The translations under genes and the position numbers were made by a program. The notes below the pieces were generated by a model. The model saw only the letters and a program-made list of their open reading frames with translations. It made no database searches and was not told the DNA's origin. This document shows positions 43,527 through 52,723 of a DNA stretch of 64,000 nt, piece by piece. The DNA comes from Paenibacillus polymyxa (GTDB lineage: Bacteria; Bacillota; Bacilli; Paenibacillales; Paenibacillaceae). The stretch covers positions 5,838,001-5,902,000 of the forward strand of contig NZ_CP049783.1 in assembly GCF_015710975.1 (NCBI RefSeq). The letters are read 5' to 3'. Each line of letters opens with the position of its first letter. Position 1 is the first letter of the stretch.

Positions 43527-43718
43527 GGGCCGGGACCTCCTTTAATTGATCCATCTGCTTTACTATTCAACATATGCCGCATCGCCCAAGTCTCGAACAA
43601 AAAAATAACGGATACAAATTTTTGTTCAAAGAAATAAACTATCGAACTGCTGCTCAAGCTGATTATGGCATCCTCCCCGCTATCTATATTTCGATTGAAT
43701 TGCAGTAGTAACTAACTC

Positions 43719-43766
43719 AAAAAGAGCCTTTAAAACCACGATAACGTGGATTTAAAGGCTCTTTCT
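43719..43766 (-). terminator. Terminator after the CNNM/CorC-type gene
   Basis: Arms AAAGAGCCTTTAAA and TTTAAAGGCTCTTT form a 14-bp stem with an inner CCACG/CGTGG pairing; TTTTTGAG follows on the minus strand. It lies 53 bases after the gene. Confidence 0.85.
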
Positions 43767-43819
43767 TTCAGCACTCTATATAACTACATATCTGAACTAA
43801 TCATGGCTATCTCTGTGGA

Positions 43820-45178
43820 TTAGGATTCCTCATCGTTAGAAAGCTCATCTTCAATGACAGGCTCAGTTTTACGGTGAATTTTCACTCTCATAATGCGAAG
43901 CCTTGTTGCTTCCTCCACTTCAAAGGTCAGATTATAAAACTCTATTTTCTTCCCTTTCACCGGACTGCCTTCCAATTCCTTGAACAGCCAGCCTCCGATG
44001 GAATCCACTTCGTCGTCTTCAATGTTCACTCCAGTTAAATCATTCACATCCTCAATGAGCATACGACCGTCCACAGAGATAAAGTCTTCCTTCATTTCCA
44101 CGCTTGGACGTTCATCCTCAAACTCATCATAGAGATCCCCGACGATTTCCTCCAGAATTTCCTCCGCTGTCAGCAGACCGGCGGTTCCACCGTATTCATC
44201 CACCACGAGAGTCATTTGGGAATGCTTTTTCTGCATAAGGCGTAGCACATGACTTACTTCCATGGACTCAGGCACGTTCAGAATAGGACGCACCACCGAG
44301 GCCAGATCCAGTTGCTCACCCTGCTCGGCTAACAGAAGATCTGTAATATGGACAAAACCGATAATCTGATCTTTATCCTCGACTGCTACCGGGTAACGGG
44401 AATGCTTGGTCTCACTGATAATCTTCAAATTTTCCTTAAACGACAAATTCGTGTACAAGCAATCCATATCAGTACGCGGCAACATGATTTCACGAGCAAG
44501 CAAGTCGGAAAAATCAAAGATATTATCCATCAGCTTGATTTCATCCTTATCGATTACACCACTCTTGGCGCTCTGATTCATCAATATACGGATCTCTTCC
44601 TCAGAATGTGCCGCTTCGGCTTCACTCGCCGGCTGAATGCCGAATGCCCGTAACAACATGTTTGCGGCAGCATTTAACACCCAGATTACAGGTAGAAAAA
44701 CCTTATAAAAAAGCAGCAAGGGCGCCGATAAAAACAACGCCACACCTTCAGTCTTTTGAATCGCCAAAGACTTGGGAGCCAGTTCGCCCAATACAATATG
44801 CAAAAAAGTAATGACGCAAAATCCGACGACAACGGATACCGTTGTAATCAGTGTACCGTCAGTTACACCGAGTTTGTGCATGAGTGGCTCTATCAGGTAG
44901 CCGGATATTGCTGGCTCACCAATCCAGCCTAGCCCCAATGAGGCCAGCGTAATGCCCAATTGGGTGGCAGACAGATAAGCATCCAACTTTTGGTTCACCT
45001 TCAGCGCATAGCCTGCCAGGCGATGACCCTCACTTTGGAGCTGCGTCAATCGGGATTGGCGCATTTTGACCAGCGAAAACTCTGCGGCCACAAAAACACC
45101 GTTTAGAAAGACAAGCAGCAGTACCAAGAAGAGATTCACCCCTAGCAATCCCCAATGAAACTCGGTATGACCATCCAA
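43820..45178 (-). CDS. CNNM/HlyC-CorC family membrane protein
   Basis: A 452-residue protein with a CNNM transmembrane domain (about residues 1-200, helices near 12-35, 70-92, 105-130, 145-170), two CBS repeats (about 225-345; REIMLPRTDMDCL opens the first and MTLVVDEYGGTAGLLT ends the second) and a C-terminal CorC/HlyC FAD-PP-type domain (about 360-440). Members are linked to magnesium or cobalt efflux; the old name haemolysin is not supported by function. A GGGGAG site precedes the ATG. It stands alone. Confidence 0.88.
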   Translation of the reverse strand: MDGHTEFHWGLLGVNLFLVLLLVFLNGVFVAAEFSLVKMRQSRLTQLQSEGHRLAGYALKVNQKLDAYLSATQLGITLASLGLGWIGEPAISGYLIEPLMHKLGVTDGTLITTVSVVVGFCVITFLHIVLGELAPKSLAIQKTEGVALFLSAPLLLFYKVFLPVIWVLNAAANMLLRAFGIQPASEAEAAHSEEEIRILMNQSAKSGVIDKDEIKLMDNIFDFSDLLAREIMLPRTDMDCLYTNLSFKENLKIISETKHSRYPVAVEDKDQIIGFVHITDLLLAEQGEQLDLASVVRPILNVPESMEVSHVLRLMQKKHSQMTLVVDEYGGTAGLLTAEEILEEIVGDLYDEFEDERPSVEMKEDFISVDGRMLIEDVNDLTGVNIEDDEVDSIGGWLFKELEGSPVKGKKIEFYNLTFEVEEATRLRIMRVKIHRKTEPVIEDELSNDEES

Positions 45179-45284
45179 TACGAACTCCCCATTTCTTTAG
45201 TTAGCATTTTGCACCATTCGACTTGTAAGTTATTCAATTCAGTATTTATGATTGAAAACTGTAATTGTAATCATGTAAAAATGC

Positions 45285-46415
45285 TTATAATTGCAAAGCT
45301 TTTCTTGATTTAAAGTCTACACCCTTGTAATACATATCTGCTACGAGTAGATTCGGTCCGCAACACGCAGCCGCATCACAATGACAGTTCACGGTCTGAT
45401 TTAGCGGATGCTCATTCAGCCATTCACCGAAAATATTATCTAGACTGTTTTCCTGAATGTTTCCGAAAGCTGGAATGTCTGCAAAATCCGTCACATATAC
45501 GCTACCCGTGAACATATTCACATTTACACGGTTTCTTCCGTCTGGATCATTACGTACCGTAATATTCGGTTCTTGTCGCAAACGGCGAAGCAATTTACGG
45601 TCTTCCTCATGCTCTGAACAAGCAAAGAACGGTAGGGTACCAAATAACATCCACATGTCCTGATTTCGTACATCCAGCAGTTTATCAATCGAGTTTCGCA
45701 TATCGTCAAGGGACAGTACAGGCAAGGCAGAAGCAAAATTCGACGCGTACATCGGGTGAACCTCATGCCGGCGGCATCCCATTTCGTTGATCAACTGATG
45801 AATGCCTCCTAGCTTCGTGTGTGTCCGATAATTAATCATGGACTCAGCTGAAATGAACATTCCCATTTCGCTCAATTTGCGTGCATTCTCTATCATTTTT
45901 TCATACAGGCGCACAGCACCCGCGCGTGGAGTCGGACGTCCGGTATTTGCAAATCCCACTTCATAAAAATCGTCAGCATTTAAATAATTAAACGATATAT
46001 GCATGACATCCAGATACGGAAGCATCTTCTCATATCTTCGGATATCCAATGTCAAGTTGGAGTTGATTTGCGAACGAATACCGCGCTCTTTAGCATACTT
46101 CAACAGCGGAACGATCACATCGTCCACTGTTTTATCAAGCAAAGCAGGTTCTCCGCCTGTAATACTTATTGTCTCCAGATGCTCAACTTCATCCAGGCGC
46201 TTCAGCATCAGATCTAAAGGAAGGAAAGGGGCCTCCTTCATAACCAGCATGTCACCGACAGCGCAATGCTCACAGCGCATATTACATAAATGTGTTACGG
46301 TCATTTCCACACTTGTAAGCAAATGACGACCATGCGTACGCAGTGATACAATCGGGTCCCACGGATCATACGTTGGCGATATTTGGGGTAGCGTGTTATC
46401 TTGTAGAACTGTCAT
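45285..46415 (-). CDS. yfkAB: Radical SAM protein YfkAB
   Basis: A 376-residue radical SAM enzyme. The iron-sulfur motif is CNMRCEHC (CxxxCxxC) near residues 43-50, with SITGGEPALLD as the SAM-binding motif. The C-terminal part has the extra CHCDAAACCGPN motif (CxCxxxxC) that defines the YfkAB family and may bind a second cluster. The reaction is unknown. The gene stands alone, 97 bases from the HD-GYP gene. Confidence 0.87.
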   Translation of the reverse strand: MTVLQDNTLPQISPTYDPWDPIVSLRTHGRHLLTSVEMTVTHLCNMRCEHCAVGDMLVMKEAPFLPLDLMLKRLDEVEHLETISITGGEPALLDKTVDDVIVPLLKYAKERGIRSQINSNLTLDIRRYEKMLPYLDVMHISFNYLNADDFYEVGFANTGRPTPRAGAVRLYEKMIENARKLSEMGMFISAESMINYRTHTKLGGIHQLINEMGCRRHEVHPMYASNFASALPVLSLDDMRNSIDKLLDVRNQDMWMLFGTLPFFACSEHEEDRKLLRRLRQEPNITVRNDPDGRNRVNVNMFTGSVYVTDFADIPAFGNIQENSLDNIFGEWLNEHPLNQTVNCHCDAAACCGPNLLVADMYYKGVDFKSRKALQL

Positions 46416-46512
46416 TATGTTTTCACCTTATTTCTGTTATTAACCTCAAAAGACGTATAATTATCATATCATGATGTGTAAAGTGTCTGCATGCTTTCTT
46501 CCACATCCTCTG

Positions 46513-47673
46513 CTAATCTACGTGAACTCCTCCGAAAGGACCGGTAGCTGCACCCAATGTGTTTGTAATCATAACCGAAAGGGATACGGACAAATCCACA
46601 TCATAAGGCGCCTTCAGTTCCTGTCCATCCTGGTCTCTTACAATACGAATGACAGGCCTTTGCGGGATTTTGGGGTGTATACGCACTACGACTCCCTCTT
46701 CCCCTGTGTTGAGCACCACAGAGAGCCCCAGAGGATAAATAGCTACACAGTCACGAAAGGCTTCCAGCATCCGCTGCTCATACAGCGTTCCTGCCCCGGC
46801 GTATAGCACCTCCATCGCTTCATAAGGCAGCAAAGCCTGCTTGTATATTCGACTTGCCGTCATCGCGTCATACGAGTCCGCCAGACCGATCCATTTCGCA
46901 TATTCGTGGATTTGGTCCTTTTTCCAACCATGTGGGTATCCACTGCCGTCAATACGCTCATGATGCTGTAATGCACAATGAGCTGATAGCAAGGGAATCC
47001 CGGGTTCGTCTTTAAGTAGCTTATAGCCGATCACTGTATGTGTTTTCATATGCTCATATTCCTCGTCCGTCAATTTACCCGGCTTATAGAGCACTTGAGG
47101 TGAAATCTTCATTTTACCGATATCATGCAGTAATGAACCTATCCCTAGCTCCATGAGCTGGTTATTATCGTAGCCATTGGATATCCCCAGGACTAGTGAA
47201 TACAAGCATACATTCAAAGAATGATGATACAAATCCTGATCCGCAGCTCCAATATCCATCAACATTATGATGGCATCCTGGCGGCCTCCAATATCGTCCA
47301 GAATGGATTCCATTACCTTATAAAAAGACTTGCCAAAATATTTGTGCTTATGATCTACGGAGTAGGATGACAAACCCTGAAACTGCTTTTTGATTTCCTG
47401 TAGCGCCGCCGCCCTTGTCTGTTCATGGATCATCTCGGGTATGACGATATCTTCTGTCACTGCATCCTCAATGTATACATATCCAATTCCGACTTGGCCT
47501 AGACGTTCAATCAATCGCGAAGTAAGCTCAACACCTTCCGAGAGCAGCACCATTCCATTTTCATTGTATATTTTTTTGCCCAGCTTCATGCCGGCTCTCA
47601 ATAATGTAACAGGTACCAGTCGCAGCTTAATCCTCTCCCGATTGTTTTGATACCTGAAGCCACCTAGCTGCAA
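46513..47673 (-). CDS. HD-GYP domain protein, probable c-di-GMP phosphodiesterase 1
   Basis: A protein of up to 386 residues. The HD-GYP domain (about 140-320) has YHHSLNV, LLHDIGKM (the HD pair), HHERIDGSGYPHG (GYP loop) and LADSYDAMTA. A small domain (about 17-75, LVPVTLLRAGMKLGK) precedes it, and a short beta-rich tail (about 325-380) follows. HD-GYP enzymes cleave cyclic di-GMP in the cytoplasm. The start is doubtful: a TTG at 47673 lies 47 bases inside the upstream nucleotidase gene, whereas the family N-terminus begins at a CTG at 47625 with GGAGAGG 6 bases before it. Either way it is coupled to the nucleotidase gene. Confidence 0.88.
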   Translation of the reverse strand: MQLGGFRYQNNRERIKLRLVPVTLLRAGMKLGKKIYNENGMVLLSEGVELTSRLIERLGQVGIGYVYIEDAVTEDIVIPEMIHEQTRAAALQEIKKQFQGLSSYSVDHKHKYFGKSFYKVMESILDDIGGRQDAIIMLMDIGAADQDLYHHSLNVCLYSLVLGISNGYDNNQLMELGIGSLLHDIGKMKISPQVLYKPGKLTDEEYEHMKTHTVIGYKLLKDEPGIPLLSAHCALQHHERIDGSGYPHGWKKDQIHEYAKWIGLADSYDAMTASRIYKQALLPYEAMEVLYAGAGTLYEQRMLEAFRDCVAIYPLGLSVVLNTGEEGVVVRIHPKIPQRPVIRIVRDQDGQELKAPYDVDLSVSLSVMITNTLGAATGPFGGVHVD

Positions 47674-49081
47674 AACATTCTTCCATCGCGCCCGGACGCT
47701 TCAACTCCATTTCAATCAAATCCCGTAAAAATTCTGGAAGCATAAATTGGAGATCTGTTCCGTTCGCAAGCACCTTATAGCCTGCTTTGAAAGTGAACAT
47801 ATCCAACGTGCCCACTCTGTATTCCTCATCTTCTTCCAAGGGTTGACCCGCTACATGAATGTCCGTCACTTTTTCATAAGGAGCACGGTCCGGATCATAC
47901 TGAATGGTCAACCCTTCCACACACATGGTGCCAAGTACTTTGCCTCTAAAGCCAAAGCCGGTCATGGGCTTGTCTGTAAATTCAGGCAGCAGGGACTGCT
48001 CCAGTGTCAACCGAATGTCTCTTCCCCGCAACTTCATAACACAGGGATTAATCGGCGATGGGCATAAGGAATGTAGTATTCCTTTGCTAATATCTCCTTG
48101 AGGCAACGGACCAAGCAGTTGACCTGCATTGACGAGGGCAATTTCGGTTCCTGTAAAATGGGATACCGATTGTGCCAGCAAATTCCCGAAAGGGGACTCC
48201 TCATTATAGGCGATCTCCAATTCCCGATCCGTTACTGCCACCGTGCTCTCCATGGCGCGTTCTGCTTGTCTGCGATGCAACACAATGGCCGATGCCACTT
48301 TTTCGTCCAGCAGCGTCTGATTCACAGGAACTACGCCGCCTGAGGTAACTCGAAACGGTTCAAGACTATGGTTACGGGTTAGTGTCACTTCACCGAGCAA
48401 CGTTCCGAACTTCCCGGCCCCACATAGAACGGTGTTCCCAATCTGAAGCGGTTCCTCCAGCACATGGTGGGTGTGACCACCAAGAATAACGTCAATCTCA
48501 GGAAACTGGGACGCTAATGTCTCATCAGAGGGTAAACCCAGATGAGACATCACGACCACCACATCCACCTGCTTTCTGAGTGCCGCTATCTGCTTCCCCA
48601 GCACCTCAAACGGATCAAGCACATCCCAGCCCAACAATTGATAAAACTCTGTAAAAGGAGCCGTCACACCTAGTAAACCGATCTTGATTCCTGCTTTGTT
48701 CAAAATAACGGATTCCTTCATCCACGAAGGATTCCTCCCCGTAGCACGCTCTGTCAGATTGCCACATACAACTGGACAATGAATGCCTGCATATGCCTGT
48801 TCAATCATATCCGAGGTAAAAGTCAGTCCCTCATTATTACCGATCGTAATTGCATCGTATCCTGTCAGATTAATCACATCCACATTTGCCCCACCGAGCG
48901 TTCCTTCCGTTTCGGGGGCCATCCGATCCATGTGGTCTCCTATGTCCAGCACAAGAAGCGCATCCCCTGATGCAGCTCTTCGTTCATTGATCATCGCGGC
49001 TATCGAAGGCATACTGCCAAAATGACTATGGATATCATTGGTATGCAAAATGGTCAACGTTTGCCGAGTCGTCATCTCCAT
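47627..49081 (-). CDS. yunD: YunD-like 5'-nucleotidase/metallophosphoesterase
   Basis: A 484-residue protein with the UshA-type layout: a metallophosphatase domain (residues about 8-230) with LHTNDIHSHF, DIGDHMDR, the GNNE motif and GGHTHH, and a C-terminal 5'-nucleotidase domain (about 270-450) with NAGQLLGPLP. Asn replaces the usual His in GNHE, as I recall for YunD relatives. There is no signal peptide, so it should act in the cytoplasm. AGGAGGG precedes the ATG. It overlaps the HD-GYP gene at its end. Confidence 0.86.
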   Translation of the reverse strand: MEMTTRQTLTILHTNDIHSHFGSMPSIAAMINERRAASGDALLVLDIGDHMDRMAPETEGTLGGANVDVINLTGYDAITIGNNEGLTFTSDMIEQAYAGIHCPVVCGNLTERATGRNPSWMKESVILNKAGIKIGLLGVTAPFTEFYQLLGWDVLDPFEVLGKQIAALRKQVDVVVVMSHLGLPSDETLASQFPEIDVILGGHTHHVLEEPLQIGNTVLCGAGKFGTLLGEVTLTRNHSLEPFRVTSGGVVPVNQTLLDEKVASAIVLHRRQAERAMESTVAVTDRELEIAYNEESPFGNLLAQSVSHFTGTEIALVNAGQLLGPLPQGDISKGILHSLCPSPINPCVMKLRGRDIRLTLEQSLLPEFTDKPMTGFGFRGKVLGTMCVEGLTIQYDPDRAPYEKVTDIHVAGQPLEEDEEYRVGTLDMFTFKAGYKVLANGTDLQFMLPEFLRDLIEMELKRPGAMEECFAARWLQVSKQSGED

Positions 49082-49354
49082 AACCGCCCTCCTCTATATT
49101 TTATATATCGACTTTGGAGCTTCTAATGTTTAAGCATACCATGTTATTTAGCAATATGGTACATATGAGGTGGACATAGATAGTGAAAATCATTGACATT
49201 ACCTTCTATATGTAACTCAGAGGTGACGGGTCCTTGGGACCTATTTTACAGCTTGGAATAATAGTAAATTAGTCGTTGTCATCCCATATAATTCTTGATA
49301 TATTAAGTTTGTTTCGTATTTTCGACAAATTTACGACAATAAGGAGGTTAGCGC
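49082..49354. other. Control region between yunD and the second HD-GYP gene
   Basis: No gene. A GGTCC/GGACC hairpin (49227-49240, 3-base loop) lies about 115 bases before the second HD-GYP gene in what would be its leader. It does not match the c-di-GMP riboswitch pattern I know. No clear promoter pair was found. Confidence 0.35.
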
Positions 49355-50419
49355 ATGAGAGTTCACGTTACCGATGCCAAGCCGGGCGATCGCCTCAAAT
49401 CCGATACATACAATGGGCATGGTGTGCCTGTCATGATACAGGGCACCGAGCTTCAGCATGACGATATTTCCAAGCTCATTATGCACGGTGTCGATTATAT
49501 TGACATTGATGCTGGTTCTGCGAGCATTCCGGCTGGCTTTGCCCCCGATGTTCCAGCTTCCCCCGAGTCCCTCAAACGCGCCGTTCCCCTCATAGAGCAG
49601 ACGATCAGCGGCTTTGAAAGCATGTTCCTCGAAGCTTCCTCAACTGGAAAATTTGATGAATATCGAGTTGATGAGCTGTTCGGTCCTCTCGTTTCAGAAC
49701 TGGCTCGTCAAAAAGATGTCGTATCTCTGCTGTTAATTATGGAACGGGGAGATCACTATACTTATAATCATTCTCTCCAAGTAGGTATACTGTCATATTA
49801 CATTGCCACTTGGCTAGGATATACAGAGGAAGAGGCATATGCCGCTGGTAAAGCTGGATATTTACACGATATAGGCAAGTCCATGATACCGGATGAGATT
49901 TTGAACAAACCGGGTAAACTGACACCTGAAGAATTTCATGAGATGAAAAAGCATTCTCTGTATGGCTATGATATTATTCGCAATTCAACCAGCGATGAGA
50001 TTTCAGCAATCGTCGCCTTGCAGCATCACGAGCGCGAAGACGGAAGTGGGTACCCCCATGGACTGTTCAAGGAAGAAATTCATCCTTTTGCCAGCATAAC
50101 AGCTGTTGCCGACGTATACAGCGCGATGATTTCCAATCGTGTGTATCAGACGAAGCAGGAGTTGCTCACTGTATTACGCGAGCTGCACAGTATGAGTTTT
50201 GGACATCTAAATCCAGAAACTACCCAAGTGTTTATCAGACATATGCTACCGAATTTTATTAATAAGCAAGTTCTATTGACTACAGGCCAGACAGGAACCA
50301 TTATTCTGAACAATCCTGTGGATTACTTCAGACCGTTAGTAAGAATTAACGACGATGAATATATAGATTTATCCAGGGAACGCCATGTATCCATTGATGA
50401 GATTTATCTGGAATCCTGA
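49355..50419 (+). CDS. HD-GYP domain protein, probable c-di-GMP phosphodiesterase 2
   Basis: A 354-residue protein. An N-terminal small domain (residues 1-60, MRVHVTDAKPGDRL) is followed by a helical linker and the HD-GYP domain (about 125-300): YNHSLQV, YLHDIGKS, HHEREDGSGYPHG and VADVYSAM. A short beta-rich tail closes it. The expected activity is cyclic di-GMP hydrolysis. AAGGAGG lies 7 bases before the ATG. It is divergent to the yunD/HD-GYP pair, so two paralogues flank yunD. Confidence 0.9.
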   Translation: MRVHVTDAKPGDRLKSDTYNGHGVPVMIQGTELQHDDISKLIMHGVDYIDIDAGSASIPAGFAPDVPASPESLKRAVPLIEQTISGFESMFLEASSTGKFDEYRVDELFGPLVSELARQKDVVSLLLIMERGDHYTYNHSLQVGILSYYIATWLGYTEEEAYAAGKAGYLHDIGKSMIPDEILNKPGKLTPEEFHEMKKHSLYGYDIIRNSTSDEISAIVALQHHEREDGSGYPHGLFKEEIHPFASITAVADVYSAMISNRVYQTKQELLTVLRELHSMSFGHLNPETTQVFIRHMLPNFINKQVLLTTGQTGTIILNNPVDYFRPLVRINDDEYIDLSRERHVSIDEIYLES

Positions 50420-50487
50420 TCTGCCACTGCCACCCGGCGTTACTTTGTTTGTATGGAATGATTGTTCGAAGCACAGGTTACACGAAT

Positions 50488-50543
50488 GAAAAGAGACTGT
50501 CCTTAATCCGTAGGTTTTTCCTACAAGGGACAGCCTCTTTTTG
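50488..50543. terminator. Bidirectional terminator between HD-GYP gene and catalase 1
   Basis: A 15-bp stem with two small mismatches (50490-50504 with 50525-50539) and T-runs on both strands, between two convergent genes. Confidence 0.8.
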
Positions 50544-50590
50544 TATTACGGATATAAGCCTAATTACTATCTGTATTTATATATTTAATC

Positions 50591-51451
50591 CTAGGAGTTA
50601 AGATCTTGTAGACCTGGGCTATGTTCATTAGGCAATTCAGGCATATACGGAAGAGGAAAGCCTTCTGGAGGGTCAATGACATTCAAATCCCCACCGTTTC
50701 TGCTTGGAGTTTGCCCATTGAATATTTCTCCAATACGGGTAGAATCCAATCGAAAATTAAACTGTGCATTGTGAAAGCCCATTTCAACATACTTCCGGCA
50801 TTCTGGATACTTGTTAATATCGTAGTTTGGAACCGGGAACAATTTTCCCCAATCCACTCCAAGTGTCTCTAATGCTTTGGCAAATGCATTTTGATGAGCA
50901 TTATCCCGTACAATCAAAAAAGCCAATGTTTCCCGGAATGTTTTGTTCGAGCTCATTTCGTAAATTCGAGATTTTTGCAGAACCCCTGTAGATTCGAGTA
51001 CGAGATTATCAAGCAAATCACTAATCAGATTGCCGTGGGAATAGACATAACTGCCTAACCAAGGATTACCACTTGCATCAACGGGTAAGGAACTTTGAGC
51101 TCCCATAATAAAATGATGAGGATTGGCATATTTTATCGCTTCATCCAAAGGAGCATGATCAACTCCAGCATCGCCGGCTTGGTCTTCACCTGAGCCAGTC
51201 AGAAGTTGATTTATAGTATGTTGGACCAGTTCAACATGACTAAGCTCCTCTAGAAAAACTCCTCGAATCAAATCCCTATATTGAACAGCATTACCACGAA
51301 AATTATTACTTTGAAAGAAAAACTGCATCATGGTACGCATTTCTCCAAATCGACCACCCAATACCTCCTGAATCACTTTTGCAGCAGTTGGGTCGGGTTT
51401 ATCAGGTACTATTATGTTAATTAAATCTTCTTTATAAAAATACAATACCAA
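50591..51451 (-). CDS. Manganese catalase 1
   Basis: A 286-residue non-haem catalase. The ferritin-like bundle keeps the expected ligands: Glu in GRFGEMRTMMQFFF (near residue 37), Glu and His in LEELSHVELVQ (near 68-72), Glu in NLVLESTGV and His in VRDNAHQNAF (near 184). It decomposes hydrogen peroxide with a dimanganese site. A Pro/Asn-rich tail of about 50 residues follows the bundle. AAGGGGGTT precedes the ATG. It is divergent from catalase 2 across 221 bases. Confidence 0.9.
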   Translation of the reverse strand: MVLYFYKEDLINIIVPDKPDPTAAKVIQEVLGGRFGEMRTMMQFFFQSNNFRGNAVQYRDLIRGVFLEELSHVELVQHTINQLLTGSGEDQAGDAGVDHAPLDEAIKYANPHHFIMGAQSSLPVDASGNPWLGSYVYSHGNLISDLLDNLVLESTGVLQKSRIYEMSSNKTFRETLAFLIVRDNAHQNAFAKALETLGVDWGKLFPVPNYDINKYPECRKYVEMGFHNAQFNFRLDSTRIGEIFNGQTPSRNGGDLNVIDPPEGFPLPYMPELPNEHSPGLQDLNS

Positions 51452-51672
51452 AACCCCCTTAGAGTTTTATTTTGAAGTGAAACATATGCTACCCTTTTTT
51501 ATCATTTTTATACAAGTCAAAGAACCAGAAAAGTTATTTTCATGAAGGATTCTATCATTCTAGCAGTATTAGGGGATTTTATGGTTAGGCAGATCCTCGT
51601 TTTGTTGCGCATTAAATGGGTTAATATAGCATGGATTCACTAAACTGCTTTTAACCTATAGGAGGACTAATT
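51452..51672. other. Divergent control region of the two catalase genes
   Basis: No gene. It must contain both catalase promoters. The left half is AT-rich. No PerR-type inverted repeat was recognised. Confidence 0.35.
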
Positions 51673-52512
51673 ATGTTTAGACATCAAAAAGAGTTGCAGT
51701 TCGAAGTGAAAGTAGAGCGACCTGACCCTCTATTTGCCCGACAGGTACAAGAAGTTTTGGGAGGCCAATTTGGAGAAATGACCGTGATGATGCAATATTT
51801 GTTTCAGGGGTTTAACTGTCGCGGTGATGAAAAATATAAAGATATGTTAATGGATATTGGAACAGAAGAAATAGGACATGTGGAGATGCTGTGTGCTTTA
51901 ATTAGTCAATTACTTGATGGGGCTAAACCAGAAGATCAGGAGCAAGCTGCCAAAGACCCTGTTACAGCTGCCATTATGGGAGGAATTAACCCGCAGCACC
52001 TGCTGGTCAGCGGTCTTGGCGGATTGCCTACTAATTCCAATGGAGTTCCATGGAACGGTTCTTACATTGTGGCTAGTGGCAATCTTTTGGCAGATATGCG
52101 GTCCAACCTGCATGCAGAGAGCCAAGGTCGATTGCAGGTAGCCAGACTATATCATATGACGCAAGACGAAAGCGTTAGGGCTACATTACGGAAAATGCTA
52201 GCACGCGACCGCTATCATCAATATCAATGGATGGCGGCAATTCAAGAATTAGAAGAAAAAAATGGTGTTGTGGTACCGGCTTCCTTCCCTCCTGAAGCAG
52301 AGCAAGAATCTCAGCCTGAAGCATATGAGTTTTGGAACTTGTCAGAAGGCGAAGAATCTAGTGAAGGTCTGTGGGCAACAGGAAGTGCGCCGGATGGAAC
52401 CGGGAGCTATGTATACATCTCTAACCCCATTGCCAAAGGACAGATCTATAATGCCAAAATACCAGCAACCGAGTTGCATCATGACTTAGACCATAAAACT
52501 TCAGATAAATAA
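51673..52512 (+). CDS. Manganese catalase 2 (YdbD-like)
   Basis: A 279-residue manganese catalase. Ligand segments are QFGEMTVMMQYLF, TEEIGHVEMLC, NLHAESQGRLQ and ARDRYHQYQWM. It has a C-terminal extension of about 70 residues, acidic and Gly/Ser-rich, resembling YdbD of B. subtilis. TAGGAGG lies 8 bases before the ATG. It is clearly different from catalase 1 and not a recent duplicate. Confidence 0.9.
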   Translation: MFRHQKELQFEVKVERPDPLFARQVQEVLGGQFGEMTVMMQYLFQGFNCRGDEKYKDMLMDIGTEEIGHVEMLCALISQLLDGAKPEDQEQAAKDPVTAAIMGGINPQHLLVSGLGGLPTNSNGVPWNGSYIVASGNLLADMRSNLHAESQGRLQVARLYHMTQDESVRATLRKMLARDRYHQYQWMAAIQELEEKNGVVVPASFPPEAEQESQPEAYEFWNLSEGEESSEGLWATGSAPDGTGSYVYISNPIAKGQIYNAKIPATELHHDLDHKTSDK

Positions 52513-52515
52513 ATA

Positions 52516-52563
52516 TGTAGAAGCGAGCTGTCCCAACTTTTGGGGCGGCTTTGGCTTTTTGTC
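52516..52563 (+). terminator. Terminator after catalase 2
   Basis: An interrupted stem AGC..GCTG.CCC with GGG.CGGC..GGCT and a following CTTTTTG, 5 bases after the stop codon. Confidence 0.55.
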
Positions 52564-52629
52564 GACCTATTAAGGATCTGTAAACCCACTTCAAACGTAA
52601 ACACGTATTTACACGTAACCAAAAAAAAT

Positions 52630-52697
52630 AGAAGAAGACGAACTTAAAAAGTTCGCCTCCTATACTAGCAAGAGATCCGAGTCGGTACACAATCGGC
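52630..52697. repeat. Duplicated terminator module, copy 1 (after ymaF)
   Basis: 28 bases (52630-52657) are identical to 53211-53238 and include a GAACTT/AAGTTC hairpin followed on the minus strand by TCTTCTTCTATTTTTTTT, so it is a terminator for ymaF. CGAGTCGG at 52679 recurs in copy 2 at exactly the same distance (49 bases). Confidence 0.75.
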
Positions 52698-52723
52698 CTC
52701 TGCTTCAGTCAAACCATCGTTCA

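Noticed and set aside
47627..49081. GNNE in place of GNHE as sign of a dead phosphatase
   Set aside because: I recall the same change in YunD-type proteins, and the other metal motifs are intact, so it is not taken as inactivation.
49220..49250. Hairpin before the second HD-GYP gene as a c-di-GMP riboswitch
   Set aside because: The conserved GEMM core bases are not there; only a simple GGTCC/GGACC hairpin is seen.
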